Source: Erysipelotrichaceae bacterium (GTDB lineage Bacteria > Bacillota_I > Bacilli_A > Erysipelotrichales > Coprobacillaceae). Taken from it: a stretch of 42,015 nucleotides of DNA. Numbering within the stretch: the first letter of the stretch is position 1; each line of letters opens with the position of its first letter. Below the pieces are notes generated by a model. That model did not search any database. It was not told where the DNA came from and worked only from the letters and a program-made list of their open reading frames with translations. Of this stretch, positions 41,972 to 42,015 are shown piece by piece. The DNA lies in the NCBI GenBank assembly GCA_021201655.1, contig JAJQEL010000058.1:1-42015 (forward strand). The letters are read 5' to 3'. The position numbers and the translations under genes are program-made.

Positions 41972-42015
41972 TTCTCTAAAGTGAACAAAATAAATAATTA
42001 AAAGTTCACTAAGGA
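41962..42015. repeat. 54-bp inverted repeat, right window edge
   Basis: Exact reverse complement of bases 1-54. It interrupts the L,D-transpeptidase frame in the same way that the left copy interrupts fic: both frames read Met-Ile-stop in it. Read inward from both genes, the same element end is met, which points to two insertions of one element rather than a chance repeat. Confidence 0.85.

Overview
The window is AT-rich DNA from a low-GC Gram-positive anaerobe. It uses the standard genetic code, with TGA as stop. Strong AGGAGG ribosome binding sites, intrinsic terminators, a glycyl radical enzyme, BspA-type surface proteins, PF09820/DUF1703 ATPases and two EFR1/HXXEE-type families suggest a gut Firmicute of the Erysipelotrichia/Coprobacillaceae type. 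That placement is inference from gene content. mnmG-rsmG, a Noc/ParB gene and tatD-yabE are all origin-proximal neighbours in Bacillus-like genomes, so much of the window may lie near oriC.

Layout. Positions 1-4.5 kb (minus strand) hold a cell-surface operon: DUF2207 protein, a frameshifted VanY lipoprotein, dUTPase, CapA-like lipoprotein and a fic gene cut off at the window edge. Positions 4.6-6.3 kb hold an alaT/alaR-type aminotransferase and Lrp regulator, followed by a divergent lactonase gene. Positions 7.5-13.8 kb hold a Pif1-like helicase with an RNase H1-type N-terminal domain, Noc/ParB, YibE/F and a large surface metallophosphatase. Positions 13.9-16.0 kb hold an AAA ATPase plus split TOPRIM (RloA/RloB or AbiL-like) module, probably anti-phage, bracketed by near-identical 25-bp palindromic repeats. 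Positions 16.0-21.4 kb are one operon: DeoR regulator, glycyl radical enzyme, its activase, fructose-6-phosphate aldolase-like protein and a NERD nuclease-domain protein. It fits the 1,5-anhydrohexitol-6-phosphate (YbiW/PflD-Fsa) pathway. Positions 21.5-24.5 kb hold rsmG, mnmG and a CoA-binding protein. Positions 24.6-28.5 kb hold a TetR regulator facing an operon of two HXXEE membrane proteins, an EFR1-type flavodoxin/ferredoxin and an SDR. Positions 28.5-31.9 kb hold a PF09820/DUF1703 protein, a YabE-like G5/3D protein and TatD.

Positions 32.1-42.0 kb form the most interesting block. Two paralogous BspA/LRR surface proteins are separated by a complete RIT element: three tyrosine recombinases, ritA frameshifted, inside 91-bp inverted repeats that are themselves hairpins. 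Next come a large XRE-family regulator and a truncated L,D-transpeptidase. Four promoters here share a 20-bp box (TTGTCYAAT-N5-TGATACA, allowing for a few variable bases) placed exactly 24 bp upstream of a TAWAAT -10 element. They precede both LRR genes, the L,D-transpeptidase and a short terminator-ended transcript just behind the regulator gene. A fifth, degenerate copy sits on the regulator's own start site. This looks like an undescribed activator-controlled cell-envelope regulon with autorepression and a possible ~57-nt small RNA.

The window begins and ends with the same 54 bp in inverted orientation. Both edge genes (fic and the L,D-transpeptidase) enter this sequence and stop at the same codons, so both seem interrupted by one repeated element. 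No tRNA, rRNA or CRISPR was recognised.
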